DNA of 64,000 nt from Epiperipatus broadwayi (GCA_028023455.1 JAQFVV010007221.1:62001-126000), one strand, 5' to 3'; positions 24,800 to 38,060 are shown, counted from the first letter of the stretch. The notes: a model not told the origin generated them from the letters alone. Program-made: numbers and translations.

Positions 24800-26640
24800 T
24801 TTTGTAACACAAATATTAAATAACTGTATATATATACTTGCTTTCACTGGAAAAATAAACCTTTATCTGTATTATTACAGCATTTAGTTAGCAACGGAGT
24901 AAAAAATAAAATAAGCTATTATTTAGCCAATATCTGAGGTTTTAGTGATGTTTTCAGGGTAAGTGTGTAAAAATTTATATATATATATTGGCCGATTAGC
25001 CATCAACTAAAAATACTAAGCGATTTTTTTTTTGATTTTGGAATGCTCTAAAGTGTGCAACAGTGAAAATTATGATAATTTTAATGCTATATAATTCAGA
25101 GTTAGATTTTTTTTCTTTATATCACTGATATTCAAAATTATCTTTTTTTGTGAGTGAATAATTGTATGTATAATCTATTAACTATTTTTTTCTACACTAC
25201 TTTGAATCAATTTTCTTATTATTCACTTTAATACTTTTTTAGTAACTTTTATTGTAAAAGAAGTTTACTTTTGCTTTATTTTACTTTATCACTTTGCTTA
25301 ACGGAGACCTTTTTTTTTGGCATTTGATGTTCATTTTTTTCGGAGTCTTCAAGTACTAATTATCACTTATGTAATTATTATACTGTATTTACTTCAGTTT
25401 AATTTTAAGTATCAATCTACTTTATGGTTTTTTATTATCAATTTTGGTTTGAGTCTTTTATTTTTAATTGGGTAATTAATTCGAATATTATCTTATTTTA
25501 TTATTACATTTTTATCTTCATTATTTTTATGCATAACATCAGTTTTTTATATCCTCTATATTTTCCTTTATAACAACAACGTTAGTAAAATAATAATAAT
25601 AATAATAATTAATTTATTTAGCAAAAACAAGGATTATCTTCTTGCAAAGAAGTTGCATAATGTCTAAGAAGCATTTACCGATAAATTAAAAAAAACAAAC
25701 AAAGAAATTACAATTTAAAATGTTATTAAACACCAATTTCAAACTGTTCCCCAATGTTTAATTTAATTTTTTGATAACTTTAGCAAATGTGAGTTGATGT
25801 TGTTCATATTAATAAATTATAATATTATAGTCTGGATAACACCTCGCAAAGAGAATTTTCTTTGAGAAGTGAAAAGACAGAATCTCAAATTGACAATTAA
25901 ACAGAAAAATGGACTTTAATGTTAGGTATGTTGACATACTTATAGTTCTTAGTTTGGTTTATGTAGAGATCACAATTTTTAACCTCTTGGAGTTGGCATG
26001 GAAACAGTCGTTTACGAGTACCTGCTGCTGCCATTTCTGATAACTGCATTGAAGTTTTAAAATACACTAGTTCAATTAATAAATGCTAGCAAAATCACCA
26101 CTTAAGAATGATAGGGGTAAATCTGATTTTGTATTTTTTGTTAAATTAAAACAATTGCTTAAGATATCAAAGGTAAATAATTATTAGATGATTAAGTCCA
26201 CAATATTTGTATTAGTCTTATAGATCCTGTGTAGAAATTTAAAGAAAATAAATTTATTGCTATGTTTATAAATTTATTAAAAATTGCAAATGGGACATAA
26301 AAATAATACTCCACAGAGGTCACTTTTACTTATTTGATATATAAGAATACATCTATGAAACATTTCTTCTTGTAAAAGAAAAATTTTGATTTTAAGTTTT
26401 ATTCATAAGAAAAAAAGTTTTATCTCAATAATATTCAAAAACAATATGGAAGATGCTAATGTGGTTCTATTGATTTACTCATATTTTGTCAACTCTAAGA
26501 GCTTTATTTTATTATGAAAGTATTTTTAAAATATCACATGATGACCATTTCTTATGCCTGTGTTAATATTTTTAAAATAATGTGCTATATACATTTATAT
26601 TTACTTAAAGTTGTAAATATTAATTCTTATTAAGCACGAT
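24800..26640. other. AT-rich intergenic DNA
   Basis: No gene seen. It contains a (TA)n followed by TTGGCCGATT near 24,978-24,998, which resembles the TA-anchored junctions only weakly, and a short (AAT)n at about 25,588-25,610. Confidence 0.55.
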
Positions 26641-26650
26641 GTCAGCACGT

Positions 26651-27019
26651 AATACTTATATAAAGCTAAAACTTTAGTACATGCGCATTGAGTGCTTAAT
26701 TTTAGCAAGAGAGACCTCTACAAATCATAACACGAGATTCGACTTTATAAAGATAAGAGGGACCCTCTTATCTCTAACCTATTTTTCTTAATTATATAGG
26801 CAAATCTAAAGCATTTTGATTTGGGAGCATGAAGCAAATCAAAATGCTTTAGATTTGCCTATATAATTAAGAAAAATAGGTTAGAAATATGAGGGTCCCT
26901 AAGAGGGTCCCTCTTATCTTTATAAAGTCGAATCTCATGTTATGATTTATAGAGGTCTCTCTTGCTAAAATTAAGCACTCAATGCGCATGTACTAAAGTT
27001 TTAGCTTTATATAAGTATT
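26651..27019. repeat. Long near-perfect hairpin, ~173/185 bp arms, 11 nt loop
   Basis: The left arm 26,651-26,823 and right arm 26,835-27,019 are inverse copies with only a few mismatches by eye. They differ mainly by a 12 bp internal repeat (AGGGTCCCT doubled) in the right arm. The loop is about 11 nt. The palindrome starts with AATACTTATATAAAGC and ends with GCTTTATATAAGTATT. No open frame and no obvious flanking duplication are seen. A transcript of either strand would fold into about 170 bp of double-stranded RNA. Confidence 0.93.
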
Positions 27020-27490
27020 TATATTTACTGTAACTTAATCTTAGCCTATTGTTTATCTATCTGAATTATTTTTACAATTATTTTCTTAAATTGATCATAA
27101 AAATCTTCCAAAATAACTAAAAATCTATTAGCTAGAAAATAAAAGACATTTCATCGAAATAAATAAAATAGAAAATCGTTAATATAAATAGTTAACAATA
27201 AAAAAGTAAGTCTGAACTCTGAGAAAATCCATACAATGTCATTTCAGCATCATTTAAAATGCTATTAATTTTAACAAAACATTTTTATTTATTTATTTGT
27301 AATTCAAACTATTTAACAATATTACTTTTAGTACTTAAACAGTTTAATTTTTTATTATCAAGATGTTTATTAAACTTTCTTATGCACTCTGTGAATCAAT
27401 CTACCTAGACTCACCAAGCACCAGTTATGGTTTAAATAATTTGTAACAATATGTGTATAGACTCACTGGTACAGTACAAACTTCAAAGTT
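27020..27490. other. AT-rich spacer
   Basis: No gene or repeat recognised between the hairpin and the 3' side of the antisense Tx1-like LINE. Confidence 0.5.
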
Positions 27491-27499
27491 TATGAGCTC

Positions 27500-29960
27500 C
27501 CATGTGGACTTTGCTGCAATATTCGGAGCCTGTCACATATCTCTTTCTTGGTAGCCTTCAACTTCTGGATGAAAATAGTTCTTTGGTCAATATCTCTAGG
27601 CTTGAAGAGAAAGGTGCACCTAATCTCCCAAAGGCAATATTTAATGAATGAGGCACTCCTTACAACCCCAAATTCATCTGAGACTATACCATTTATAAGT
27701 GTCTTGATCAGAAGTTATTTTCTTAATTAAAATGTGTGAATTAAGTCTCTACAACTTTTCAGGGCAGGGACATTGATTATACTGGTCTAATATTGGGTCA
27801 TCTTCCCTAACATATAGTGTGCAGATGGGATAGAATGAGGAATAGCATCTATGCATCACCAGAAAGTGACTTGTGGAAAGGAATTTGAGATTGAGTTTGA
27901 TTAAGAAATCCAAGTACTTTGGTTCCAGATTCCACCTTCTGAATTTTTTAATGAGTCCCTGGAGAATAACATTGATTATGCATTGACTGTTTCATTAATA
28001 AGGATATATGCTCTACAATACTGAATCTTCATGGGTTTTGTTTGGCAGGATGGTGAGACAATAGTTTGGTAGCATAGGTGAAGTGTCAGTGGGATGTATG
28101 AATAAAAAGAGAATCATTTGGTAAAACAAAACTGAGCTTAATGATTAAGTTGTTGGCATACTGGAATGGAAGCCCTTGGAGTGTGTGCAGAGATACATCA
28201 TTCAGTTTGGACAGTCTTTATATTTTCCTGAGACTAATTGCCACAGTTCTACCCTTACACATCAAGAGTGAGCTTAGGCATTGATTTTGTGAACAAACCT
28301 ATCAGGTAACTTAATGAATGGCATAAAATTAGGCAATCCTGAGAACAACAACATGTTGAGAAGAGCATTTTTTGCATACAATGATGTGTAGATTTTTTGA
28401 TAATGAATTGATAAATTTTGCTACCTGATTTTAGAATGGTGTTTTGAATTATTATCCCTTGACTGTAGGGGATAGGCTAATGGATAGCCTCAGGAATTTT
28501 TGGGGCTTGGAAGAAAACCAGGGATGGATTGTGTTTCTCAAGAAAAGCCTCCATGCTGCCAATTTTCTCATGTTGAACATTAGCTCAAACTTTGAAGTGA
28601 ATTTGTTCATAAGTTATATGAGTTTTGGACTGAACTTGCAAGATAGCAAGAACACCTCCAGGTCATCCATGTAAGAGATATGATGGTTGCATCTATTGAT
28701 CTTGGGGATAAACATCCAGAAGGATTTTGCTCCAACAATTTTAGGAATGGGTCAATGTATAGGATAAACAGGAGGGCACTAAGTGGGGAGCCCTGCAGAA
28801 TGAATTTTGTGGGCTTAAAGGAGTTTGAAATTTTTCTATTGAGCAAGATGGGATATCTGTCTATTGTTTATGAGGTTGGAAATGATATTGATTATTCCCA
28901 AGAGGATTTTCAGTTGACCATGGGCATGAATCAGATGGGGGATTCTCACCAAGTTGAAAGCTCCAGTAATATCAAGCTGAATTATAAATGGCTTCATCTT
29001 TATCTTTCTTCTGGCATAATCTGTAATAAATCTGAAAAGATAATGCTTCTGCCATGGAGGAACACCTCTTGGTGAACTGAAAATAAAGAGCAGAATCTGA
29101 TCCTGGATTTTATCTTTAATGCATTATTCAGTGAATTTATAATCATTAGTGGGATCATAGAAATGGGATGCAGGTCATCAAGAGATGATGGAATTATACT
29201 GCTCTTAAGAAATGGGTCCATCACTATGGGGTGCATGTGATTGATTGTAAGTGGTTCTGACACCAGTAGATTAATCATCTTACTATAATTGGAATTGAGA
29301 AAACTTCTAAATGCTTCAGCAAAAATCTTGGGATGCCATGAAGACCTGGGTAGGTGTTATCAGGTATGGATGTGAGCTTTGCTTTAGTATCCACCTCCTG
29401 AATGTGATGATTTGTCTCTCAAGGTTTGTCTTAGTTATGGGAAGAGATTGTTGTGATTTGTCCATTAACTGGATCCAGTAGTGATTTAATATTTGCATAT
29501 TCATGCTGTTTCCAGAGAAGATGTCATCACTCACCTTAATGGCTGAGGAAATTTTGGACTTGTCTTGGCCACCAAGGGCCCACCTTATATATCCTATTGA
29601 AAAATTGTGGAGCTTAGAAAGCTACAGTATTGCTTTCTTGGTCGCCAGGTAGTCAATAAGAATGTGGTATGTATCTACATGTTGCTGTTTTAATGTAATT
29701 ATTGATTGTAATGAGGTAAAAATTCAGATTGTGGATTTTATCTGTGCACAGGATTGATGAGGCATGTTAACTGTAAGTGCTAGAGTAATTGCATGGTGAT
29801 CTGAAAAGGGGATCACTTTCTAGGTTGGATTGATGAGAAAAAGAAGTTCAGAGGAATAATATAGTAAGTAAATTAGAGAGGAATATTTATTGGTGTGGTA
29901 CAAGCAGGCAACAGGTGAGAAGAATCCCTGTGCACACATAAAACAAGAATTTAACACATG
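27500..29960 (-). mobile_element. Decayed Tx1/L1-like LINE ORF2
   Basis: On the minus strand the pieces follow the same order as in the better copy at 57.5-60.8 kb. The endonuclease end IPFSDHHAITL (about 29,810) is followed by an RT entry with LHPISMIPL and EVFLHGRS (about 29,190-29,050); motif B ILQGSPLSALLF (about 28,780); palm C YMDD, in another frame (28,673-28,662); and a carboxy knuckle-like CTLYVREDDPILDQY...CPCPEK near 27,830. Many shifts and stops show an old copy. Its YMDD has both Asp residues, in contrast to the YMND of the other copy. The 5' end is lost near 29,960. Confidence 0.75.
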
Positions 29961-30585
29961 GATGAATTTGGAATTAAAGCCATCATTAAACTTTTAAAAG
30001 GTCTGATAAATATTATTTGTAATTCTGATTTTGAAATTTAAATGTAAGCACACTTTTTTTTTGTTAATTTTTTAATAAAAATGTCTATTTTTGAAATCTT
30101 TAATTAATTTGTAAATTTTTATCCTCTAAGTAAAAACATGTATATAGATTCCAAGGGCAGTTTGGATAATGATTTTTGAAGAGAGCAGTCTGAATAGTAG
30201 TTTTTTGCAAGAGCTGAACAGAACAGCTTGGATACTAAATTTTTTTGAGTAAGTAGCAGCAATTAGCTGACTAAAATGGATAGCTGCAGTTTGTTGTTGG
30301 CTGTAGTAGAGAGTTGGCAGTCCAGTTACCATAGACTTATATAGCTGAAGGCAAGATAGTAGACTGTTTTCATTGGCAGGAGTATGAATTCACATAGAGA
30401 AAATGACCCACTTTTTATGCTGAGATTTATAGCATGAAATCTATCAAACTAAGACAGCTGCTTGACTGGAATAGTTCTATACAGACAGGAGACCAACATT
30501 ATACATGGATTGCATAAGTTTATCTGATGATGACAACAAACTGGGATTACATTTTTCTAATGTATCAAAAGAACCAGCTTGCTGA

Positions 30586-30590
<5 letters not shown>
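29960..30590. other. Unassigned sequence before (TA)n
   Basis: No protein family recognised. It includes a stretch (30,390-30,580) of moderate GC that ends at (TA)n and may be the end of an unknown repeat. Confidence 0.4.

Positions 30591-30643
<53 letters not shown>
30590..30643. repeat. (TA)n microsatellite
   Basis: About 54 bp of TA dinucleotides, directly followed by the duplicated TGCTGACATGTCTA block. Confidence 0.97.
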
Positions 30644-30645
<2 letters not shown>

Positions 30646-30893
30646 TGACATGTCTAAAGGCAGAGAAGAACAGATAAAAATATATACAGCTGTGGTGAGT
30701 AAACAAAATTTTAAATAATTTATTTAGTAAAATTCCATTTTGAAAGTGATGCATGAATTTGTACTTCTTATGTTTATGGTGGATGTATAGTTGAACAGGA
30801 CTGTCCGGATGCGGGTGATGATGCTCCGAAGTATAGACACGGCACTGTCTAGACCTAGATATTGAGCTCCCGGAGTAGTCCAGTGGTGAATGA

Positions 30894-30964
<71 letters not shown>

Positions 30965-32757
30965 CCTCATGAATAGGCCTTGGTCTCATGAATAGACCTC
31001 ATTTATACCCCTAAGTTTCACAGAGATGAGCAGGGTTGGCTCAACACCTTTTATTTTTTCTGGATACTACTCTTTGAAGATGATCTGTCTAGGTACTTAG
31101 AAGGGGCAGTGCTTAAAAATGAGATATTTTCTCATGATGTCATGGAGCTTTGTGTATAGATAGTCCAGCTTGGCTGTCTGCTTATCATGTCATAGGGAGC
31201 TGCAGTTCATGTATTCACTTTTCCTATCTCACTTTGCCTATTTCATCAGTATTAATTAATCAAGCAGAAAGACATTATAAAATTTATATATTTTTTTGAT
31301 TCTATAAAAGGTATCTTTCATCTATTAAAAAGAAAAAAAAGAGACATTTTAAAAGTGAAGCAAGCAAGTGAATAACTTTGTGTGGATTTAAAAAAAAAAA
31401 GGAAAGAATCGATGATTCTATAATTTAAATTTAAAAAAAAAAATATCAATAATTAATCAACAAATACCTGTCAAAAATTGACTATATATATATATTAAGA
31501 GAAAAAAAAGGAAACTTATAAACTGAAACTAATTTTAAATTATATCTATATTTGGTTTATAAACAGATATATGTGTGCAGTTTATATATGTTTTCCAAAT
31601 GGAATCAATTAGGACTTTATAACTTTCTGTCAATTGTATTGCAAATATCAATGCTTGTCAATTGTAACATGTATGTAAAATTTAATCATTTTTTAAATAT
31701 TAATTGTATATTATAAATGGGCGCGTCTGTGTGCATATATATGTAAACCATAGTAATAACATGAAATGTAAATAGTGGTTTTGTAAATTAATGTAACAAT
31801 TTGAATGTTGAGTAGTAATTATTTAAGTCACAATGTGATCATTTGAAATTTTGTATTGTAATCAAAATCAGAAAGCTTATATGTGTGTAATTTTGTTTAA
31901 TAAGACCTTAAATATCATTTATTTTTTTGTTATTAATAAACTTGTATTTAATTGTTAAAGTTGTTTATAAAGATAGTTATACATATGCTGATGTGTCTAC
32001 ATATGCGAAGAGAAGCACAGATAAATGTATATACAAAAGTGAGTTGTTTTTAAATAATTCATTTGGGAAGACATTTTAAATCTACACTTTTAAATTTAAA
32101 ATACGTTTATAATTAGTTAAGAAATAACTTGATAAAAAGCTTTCTAATCTCTCAAAATTGACTATACTTAAAAAAAAAAAAAAAACATAAAGAAAGCTGC
32201 AATAGAATTTGATAAAGTGATTTTTTTTAATATTGATTAAATATGTAAATTTTATGTATATTAAAAATGAAATTATTAATTATAAAAGTATTGTTATTTA
32301 TCATTTGACAAATTTAAATTTGTTAATAATTTGCGCAATTCTATATGCGTGTTATAGTAAACCTGGCAAAGTATTTGTATTATTTAAAATATAATTTAAA
32401 AGCTTAATCATGTATTATTTTTATGCAAAAGTTAAATATGTTTAGAAATTTCATGCACACACATGTATGCGTATATTGTCAATTATAACATATATGTAAA
32501 TTTTAATCAAATTTTGTCCTCATTTAATATTAATCGAAACAGATTAATTGTATAATAGAAATCGCGTGTCTGTGCGCACATATATGTAAATTAATGTGAT
32601 AACTTGAATTTTGTAGTAATCTTGTAAATCACCCGGTGATGACTTTTATTATTGTGGATTATTCAAAATCAGAAATGTTATCCAATAAGACCTTAAATAT
32701 CATTTATTTATTTTTTGTTATTAATAAACTTATGTTTTAATTATTAAAAATTGTTTC
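30644..32757. repeat. Imperfect direct duplication (~0.8 kb unit)
   Basis: TGCTGACATGTCTA...GAGAAG.ACAGATAAA..ATATACA at 30,644-30,750 recurs at 31,988-32,075. The 3' half at 31,660-31,975 recurs at 32,475-32,757; both end in AATAAGACCTTAAATATCAT and TTGTTATTAATAAACTT. The first unit is interrupted by a GC-richer ~140 bp block and a second (TA)n at 30,897-30,961. No coding sequence was found. Confidence 0.7.
30897..30962. repeat. (TA)n microsatellite
   Basis: About 65 bp of TA dinucleotides within the duplicated block. Confidence 0.97.
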
Positions 32758-32759
32758 CA

Positions 32760-33570
32760 TCATCTTTTGTTCACATACAGTAATCGAGCTTTATATTCTC
32801 TGAGCTAGATTCAAGCACGGGATGAAAATATAAATGGGGATGTAAATATTAGTGCTTTTGGGGCATCCAGCGATGATCAATCATTATCATCCTGGTTGGT
32901 GCAAAAGAGGATACTCTTTAAAGCCCATGCACTATATTGTATTTTAATTCAGTCTTGTTAAAAATTTAAGTTTATAGTTGACCAGTCCATTAATGGTACT
33001 TAAATGGCCAGAGCATTGATGATGATCAGAATGTTTTAAATGTCCCAGCATTATTGTTTTGATTTCTGATTCTTATGTATTTTAATGGATGGGCACTAAG
33101 CTGGTGCATCCAAGTTATGTTTAAATAATTGCCCAAGCTGGCAAAGGCTTAATAGTTAGCCTGGTCTAAAGAAGACCCATTTCCAATCCACTCACAAGGT
33201 TGACTGTGGATTTATATATTTTTTATTTTTCAAGAACAGTCACAAGGTTGACTGGTTGATTTATTATACTGATTTTTTTTATATTGTGGATCATTAATGA
33301 TGATGAATGGTATTTACTTATACTGATAATTGCTTTTACTTTATAATGCTGGTTGATATATGGTTAATTACTCTTATGAGTAGCTGGCTTATCTCTCAAT
33401 GATTTCTTGGAGATGTTCTAATCTCATGCTCTTATGAAATACTATATTACTTATAGATAACTTTGTTAAATATTGATATTTAGAATATTGTTGACTTGGG
33501 AGTGCTGATGATTTTGCCATCCCCCAAGTTCACTCCATTCACTTCTCACCCACCCTATCTCGTTACAGTA
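32760..33570. other. Intergenic DNA with short tandem copy
   Basis: No gene. The segment TCACAAGGTTGACTG is present twice, about 49 bp apart (33,191 and 33,240). Confidence 0.5.
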
Positions 33571-33582
33571 TGTATGTATATA

Positions 33583-35560
33583 TTGTACCGGTAAAATCAC
33601 CATGCTTAATCACGCACAGTAATCCGAATTCAAACCCAGTCCACGTCTAGGAATAAATTCCAAAATGCAAACCAAATTCAAACCCAAACCTCTGGCATGA
33701 CCAACCGATGAACAACGCAACACGGTACGTGGTTTTCCCTTTACTAGCTTGTCGGGAAACACAGACTAAATTACCCTACAATCAGTTATTCATATATATC
33801 TTATATTCGAGATATTGGTATGGTTAATAATTCAGTATATATTTAAGTTGTCGATACAGACAGCAGGTGTTTAACTAGGTTTTGAGAGTAATAAGACAAG
33901 AGAGACAGAAATAGATTAAATAAACTTTTAATAATTATTGAAATCAGTGAATACTATGTACAGATACGGTAAAATTTTCATACGTATATTTCTAATAATT
34001 TGCTACTAGTCCTCAATAATCATTTTAGATTGATATACAAAACGCATGCCAATATTTATATGTTTTAAATGGTCTTATGAGTTGATATGAGAATCAGAGT
34101 AATTCGAGCATTTAAAATATTCAATTACTATTTTATATTAAGTTGTTTGATTTTAATAGATTCAAACCATTACGTATACGGATGATTGGAAAAAGCTCTA
34201 TATAAAATATAATATAATAATGATGTACTGATGGTTGCAGAGCTTAAGATATACTACAATAATAACTTGCGGTGCATTGACGGAAGACCGGGCGGCTTGT
34301 ACTTCGACAAGTCTTAATGCCCCCAAGTAGATCCGGGACACTACAACCAGCCGGGATCATTTTAGAACCCCGGTGATCCAAGAGATTATCTGGAGAAGAA
34401 TTTCTTTCTTTCCAATTGGTAGTAAAATGAGACGCCGATTTAGGCGAAGGAAAAGGCACTGCCACAGTAACATCGAGGAAGAGTAATCGGAAGTGGATTT
34501 AAAGCGAAACTATATAAAACCTTGACTATCTCTCCGTAACATTTTCTAGGCAACGATCTGATATGACTATTTAAAATAAAACATAGCGAAATCAAAAGAT
34601 CACTAAAGTGGTAATTAATTAATTTCACTCTGAAACCCATAACTCTCTAGGTTATTCGGAAGGTAATAATAACAACAAAAATATTTACTTTATATTATTA
34701 CTCCGTTCATATATAAAAAATAACATAATAAAAATTCAGATTTTATTTTATAGTTGTTATTTGGAGTAAAGGTTAAAATATCATTTTGACAAAATAAAAG
34801 GAATAATACAGGTACTTGAATATTTCTCAACTCAACATAAACGAACTCATTTTTTTTTAGTTCGACAAAAGAAAATTACTTTTAAAATGAATATACTAAT
34901 AATATCATGGAATAAACTTTAATGGCTTTACTAGAGTTGAGAAATATTATTATTGGCATCACTTTGTTGATAAATGTAAGTAATAATAAAAATATAAGTC
35001 TATTCACTAATGGATTACTATTCGGCACAAAATATTAGTAAATTATCATCTAAGACTAGAGCACAGAAATATTAGAGAAGAGATCTACTGACAGGTTTTA
35101 GTGTAACATTTTAATGAAGGAAAGCAAGAAATTTACATGTATTTACCCAGATTAATTCATAACAAATTAAATAATAAAATTATTAAGCTTAGAGAAAAAT
35201 TAAAAGTTCATGTAACAAAAGTTACCCTTCTTCTTCGTCCGGCTTTTCTTCTTGCGGTAATGTTTATGCAGAACGTAGGCGCGCATTTTGGATTCCTTAG
35301 AACGGCATGATTAATTTAAAGGTTGGAATTGAGAAAACTGGAAGCACAGGAAACATTATGGATCAGCGGCTCGAAAGATTTAAATCGGCAGAACAGGGAT
35401 CAGCTTCTTGGACTTAGCCCAACATTATTGCAATCTACCGGGCAACTTCTTAATCAGTTGAGATGGTTTCTCTGGCACAACTACTTTGCTGTCGCCCGAG
35501 ACAGTCTACCCACAGCAAAGTCAAAAAGTAGAGTCCTTAGTGTATTATAATATAAGATGG
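33583..35560. repeat. TA-anchored dispersed repeat, copy A
   Basis: It starts at TTGTACCGGTAAAATCACC, directly after TATGTATATA. About 175 bp further in is AACACAGACTAAATTACCC, matching ACACAGACTTTCAATTTAAC in the copy at 42,737 and ACACAGACTTTCACATGACC in the copy at 61,838. GC-richer patches lie at 34,240-34,540 and 35,220-35,560. The last (GGTTTCTCTGG...TTTGCTG) loosely resembles 44,710-44,770. Two readings are possible: a long solo LTR beginning TGTAACGG in a TA target, or a minus-strand element whose 3' end is ...ACCGGTACAA followed by a (TA)n tail. The GC-richer open frames here (34,244-34,640 minus, 35,323-35,550 plus) match nothing known to me. Confidence 0.45.
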
Positions 35561-36149
35561 CTACGGTTGATCACTCTCTCTAGTTTTTGTTCATGACTCC
35601 GCCTCCTTTGATTTTCCGGCCTCCAGCAATATCTAATTTTGGCTATACAATTCCATTCGCATTCCTTGATAAGAGTCCTACCTTTCTCATTTCCATTGTT
35701 TGATTTACATTTATTTCTAAATTCAGTACATGATTCTAAATTGACAAATTAAATAATTACATAGGAATTCGTGAATACAAAATTGAAATTCATTATCTCA
35801 ACCTTCAAAGTACAAACTAATTATTCTATACATTTTGTACACGTAAGATTTGACTAAAAATACCGATCAAAGGAATGTGACTTTTGATCAGCATTTTTAA
35901 ATGACTTTGTATAACTTTGAAAGATTTAAACTTAAAAAAATATACACGCAATGAAACTTTTAAATTGAGCGAATATAAACGTACAAACCACACACACAAA
36001 TATTATTTATCATGATTTGTAATATTTATACTTGTAATATTTACATTAAATTCTTTTAAACAAAGCATAAAATAACTAACTTAAAATTTATGTGGCCTGG
36101 AATAGAAAAAGCCTCATTGCGGGTAAATAGTGATTTAGAATTACCGTAC

Positions 36150-36199
36150 TTCAAAATGAAAACTATGAAACTAAGATCGATCCTTCGATCTGTCTGTTT

Positions 36200-36231
<32 letters not shown>
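36150..36231 (+). repeat. CTGTTTCAA-(TA)n junction
   Basis: CTGTCTGTTTCAA is followed by about 30 bp of TA. Read in reverse it is (TA)nTTGAAACAG, the same nine bases that begin the repeat at 61,838. This is therefore a TA-anchored end in the opposite orientation. Confidence 0.5.
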
Positions 36232-36234
<3 letters not shown>

Positions 36235-36239
36235 ACACC

Positions 36240-38060
36240 ACTCCTACACATTATATAGCAAATGCCCAGGGCTCCAATTCTATTAATGAATAGAATGAGT
36301 TAACAATTATATATTACTTAGAATTAATATTGAGACACTTCTTCTTGTGCCTAACTTATAGATTAGCTCAGTGGAGCGTTATAGGAAGTTAATAACATAT
36401 AGAAGATAAATAAATAAAGGAAGAAATACTACAAACCATTAAAAGCAATATATGCCTCATTTTCAACTGGTGGAGGCCAGCAGAGTTTCATTTGTTGAAA
36501 GTAATAAAATATAATTTGATTTGATCTCTTCCATCATCTAAATATACTCTATATTAGCTCAATAAAACTTTAACAGAAAAAGAAAAGCATAATACTAAAT
36601 AACTCCACTATTTAGCACATCTTAATCTAAATAGCTAAATTGATGTTAATTTGGTAATATGAAATCAGATCTCAGGGAATCTGTAATACAGTTTGATTAA
36701 AGAAATTTTATTATCCAGTAATTTATAACTATAAATAAAAAAAGGAAAAAAAAAAGGAATAAATTGAATAATGTTTTACTGGACTAGCAATTAGATAATG
36801 AAGGAAATAGGGTCTCTTTTAATCTCATCTCATTGTCTAAATAATAAACTAAGTATGCAAGCTTTTTATAAGTTTATTAAATGGTAAAATATTTCATATA
36901 ATGTTTGGATCAAGAGAACAATATTATCAGATTCCAGTATGTTTATTATCAAATTTATAAAGCAATGTATTTACGTAGCAATAGATATGTGGAATGTGGA
37001 AACTAAAATACAAATGCATATAAGAACAACTCGAGTCAAAGTTTTGAATAAATAATAAAGCATTTATTTACATTTGAAATCCAATAGATATAGCTAATTC
37101 ACAGCGGGTCTATTTGTCCTAATTTCTAAACTCACAAATAGGTTTGCCAACCTGAGTTTGAAATCATTTCTATTACATATTTTGTCATTTATTGATTAGA
37201 CATTTATGAACACAAGTTAACAAATAAAATAACGCCTTCATATTCTGACTTCGAATATATTTAGGATATCTAACACATTTTTATTAGCAAACAACACTGA
37301 ATAAATAAATATCATAGTATGGGCACACACATATAAGTTGGAGAGGTCACACTATCAATTACTGGAATAAAATAAATTACTAACTTTGGCTGTCAAGAGA
37401 GTAAGTTTAAATAGCTCCATAAAATAATTCTTTTAAATACCTTTTTTTTCATACATTCAAAATAAAAATAATCATTCTGATAATTTGATGATTTAAAGCA
37501 TGATAGAATTCAAAATATATATTCCCTGATGTGTAAGTTTAATAATATTATACTCGCATGTCTGCAAAATTATTTGCATCACGTGCCTGCGTCACATCTT
37601 ACACTATAATTTAAGATAAAATCAATACATTCACGTATTGTTAATTTACTTACTAATTATTAAATAAGTGTTTTACTACGGATAATGTCATAGACCAACC
37701 AACAAATATAACACAATTTCTACTTTAATATTTAATAAAGAATTTAATCTATTTATCTAACCACCAACTAAAATACACAAAGCTATGATTTTATGATAAC
37801 ATGAAAAATAAACATTCAAGAAAAATTTAAGCACATGAGGAATAAATGAGCTCTTTAGCTAATAAATCTAATGACAAATATTGGCTTCCCCACCTAACTT
37901 TGAGGTACCTATTGGCGTGAAACCCTGTCTTATCACCAGAATAAAGGGGAAAAACAACACAACTTCATAAAATATCATTTTATAATGCATACGTTATAAC
38001 GTATAACGCATACGTAGGCAATCTAGCAATTTACTTCACTCATGGCAAATATTTGGATAT
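36240..38060. other. AT-rich intergenic DNA
   Basis: No gene recognised. GATTAGCTCAGTGGAGCG (about 36,361) resembles a tRNA A box but has no B box downstream. Confidence 0.5.

Noticed and set aside
30510-30545. CTGATGATGAC as a hammerhead core
   Set aside because: No GAAA partner at any sensible spacing.
30557-30970. 137-codon minus-strand frame with two Tyr-Ile blocks
   Set aside because: It runs through two (TA)n tracts; the part between shows no family resemblance and belongs to a duplicated non-coding block.
30963-31010. CCTCATGAATAGG/TCTCATGAATAGACC doublet as a regulatory repeat
   Set aside because: Only two short copies at a microsatellite edge; not enough to support a function.
33480-33530. 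ACTTGGG...CTGATGA...CCCAAGT hairpin as ribozyme
   Set aside because: The 7 bp stem is real but the GAAA half of the core is missing.
34244-34640. Two minus-strand frames in a GC-richer patch
   Set aside because: No recognisable domain and no splice context; the patch lies inside a putative dispersed repeat.
36358-36385. tRNA A-box-like GATTAGCTCAGTGGAGCG
   Set aside because: No B box and no cloverleaf downstream, so neither a tRNA gene nor a supported SINE.
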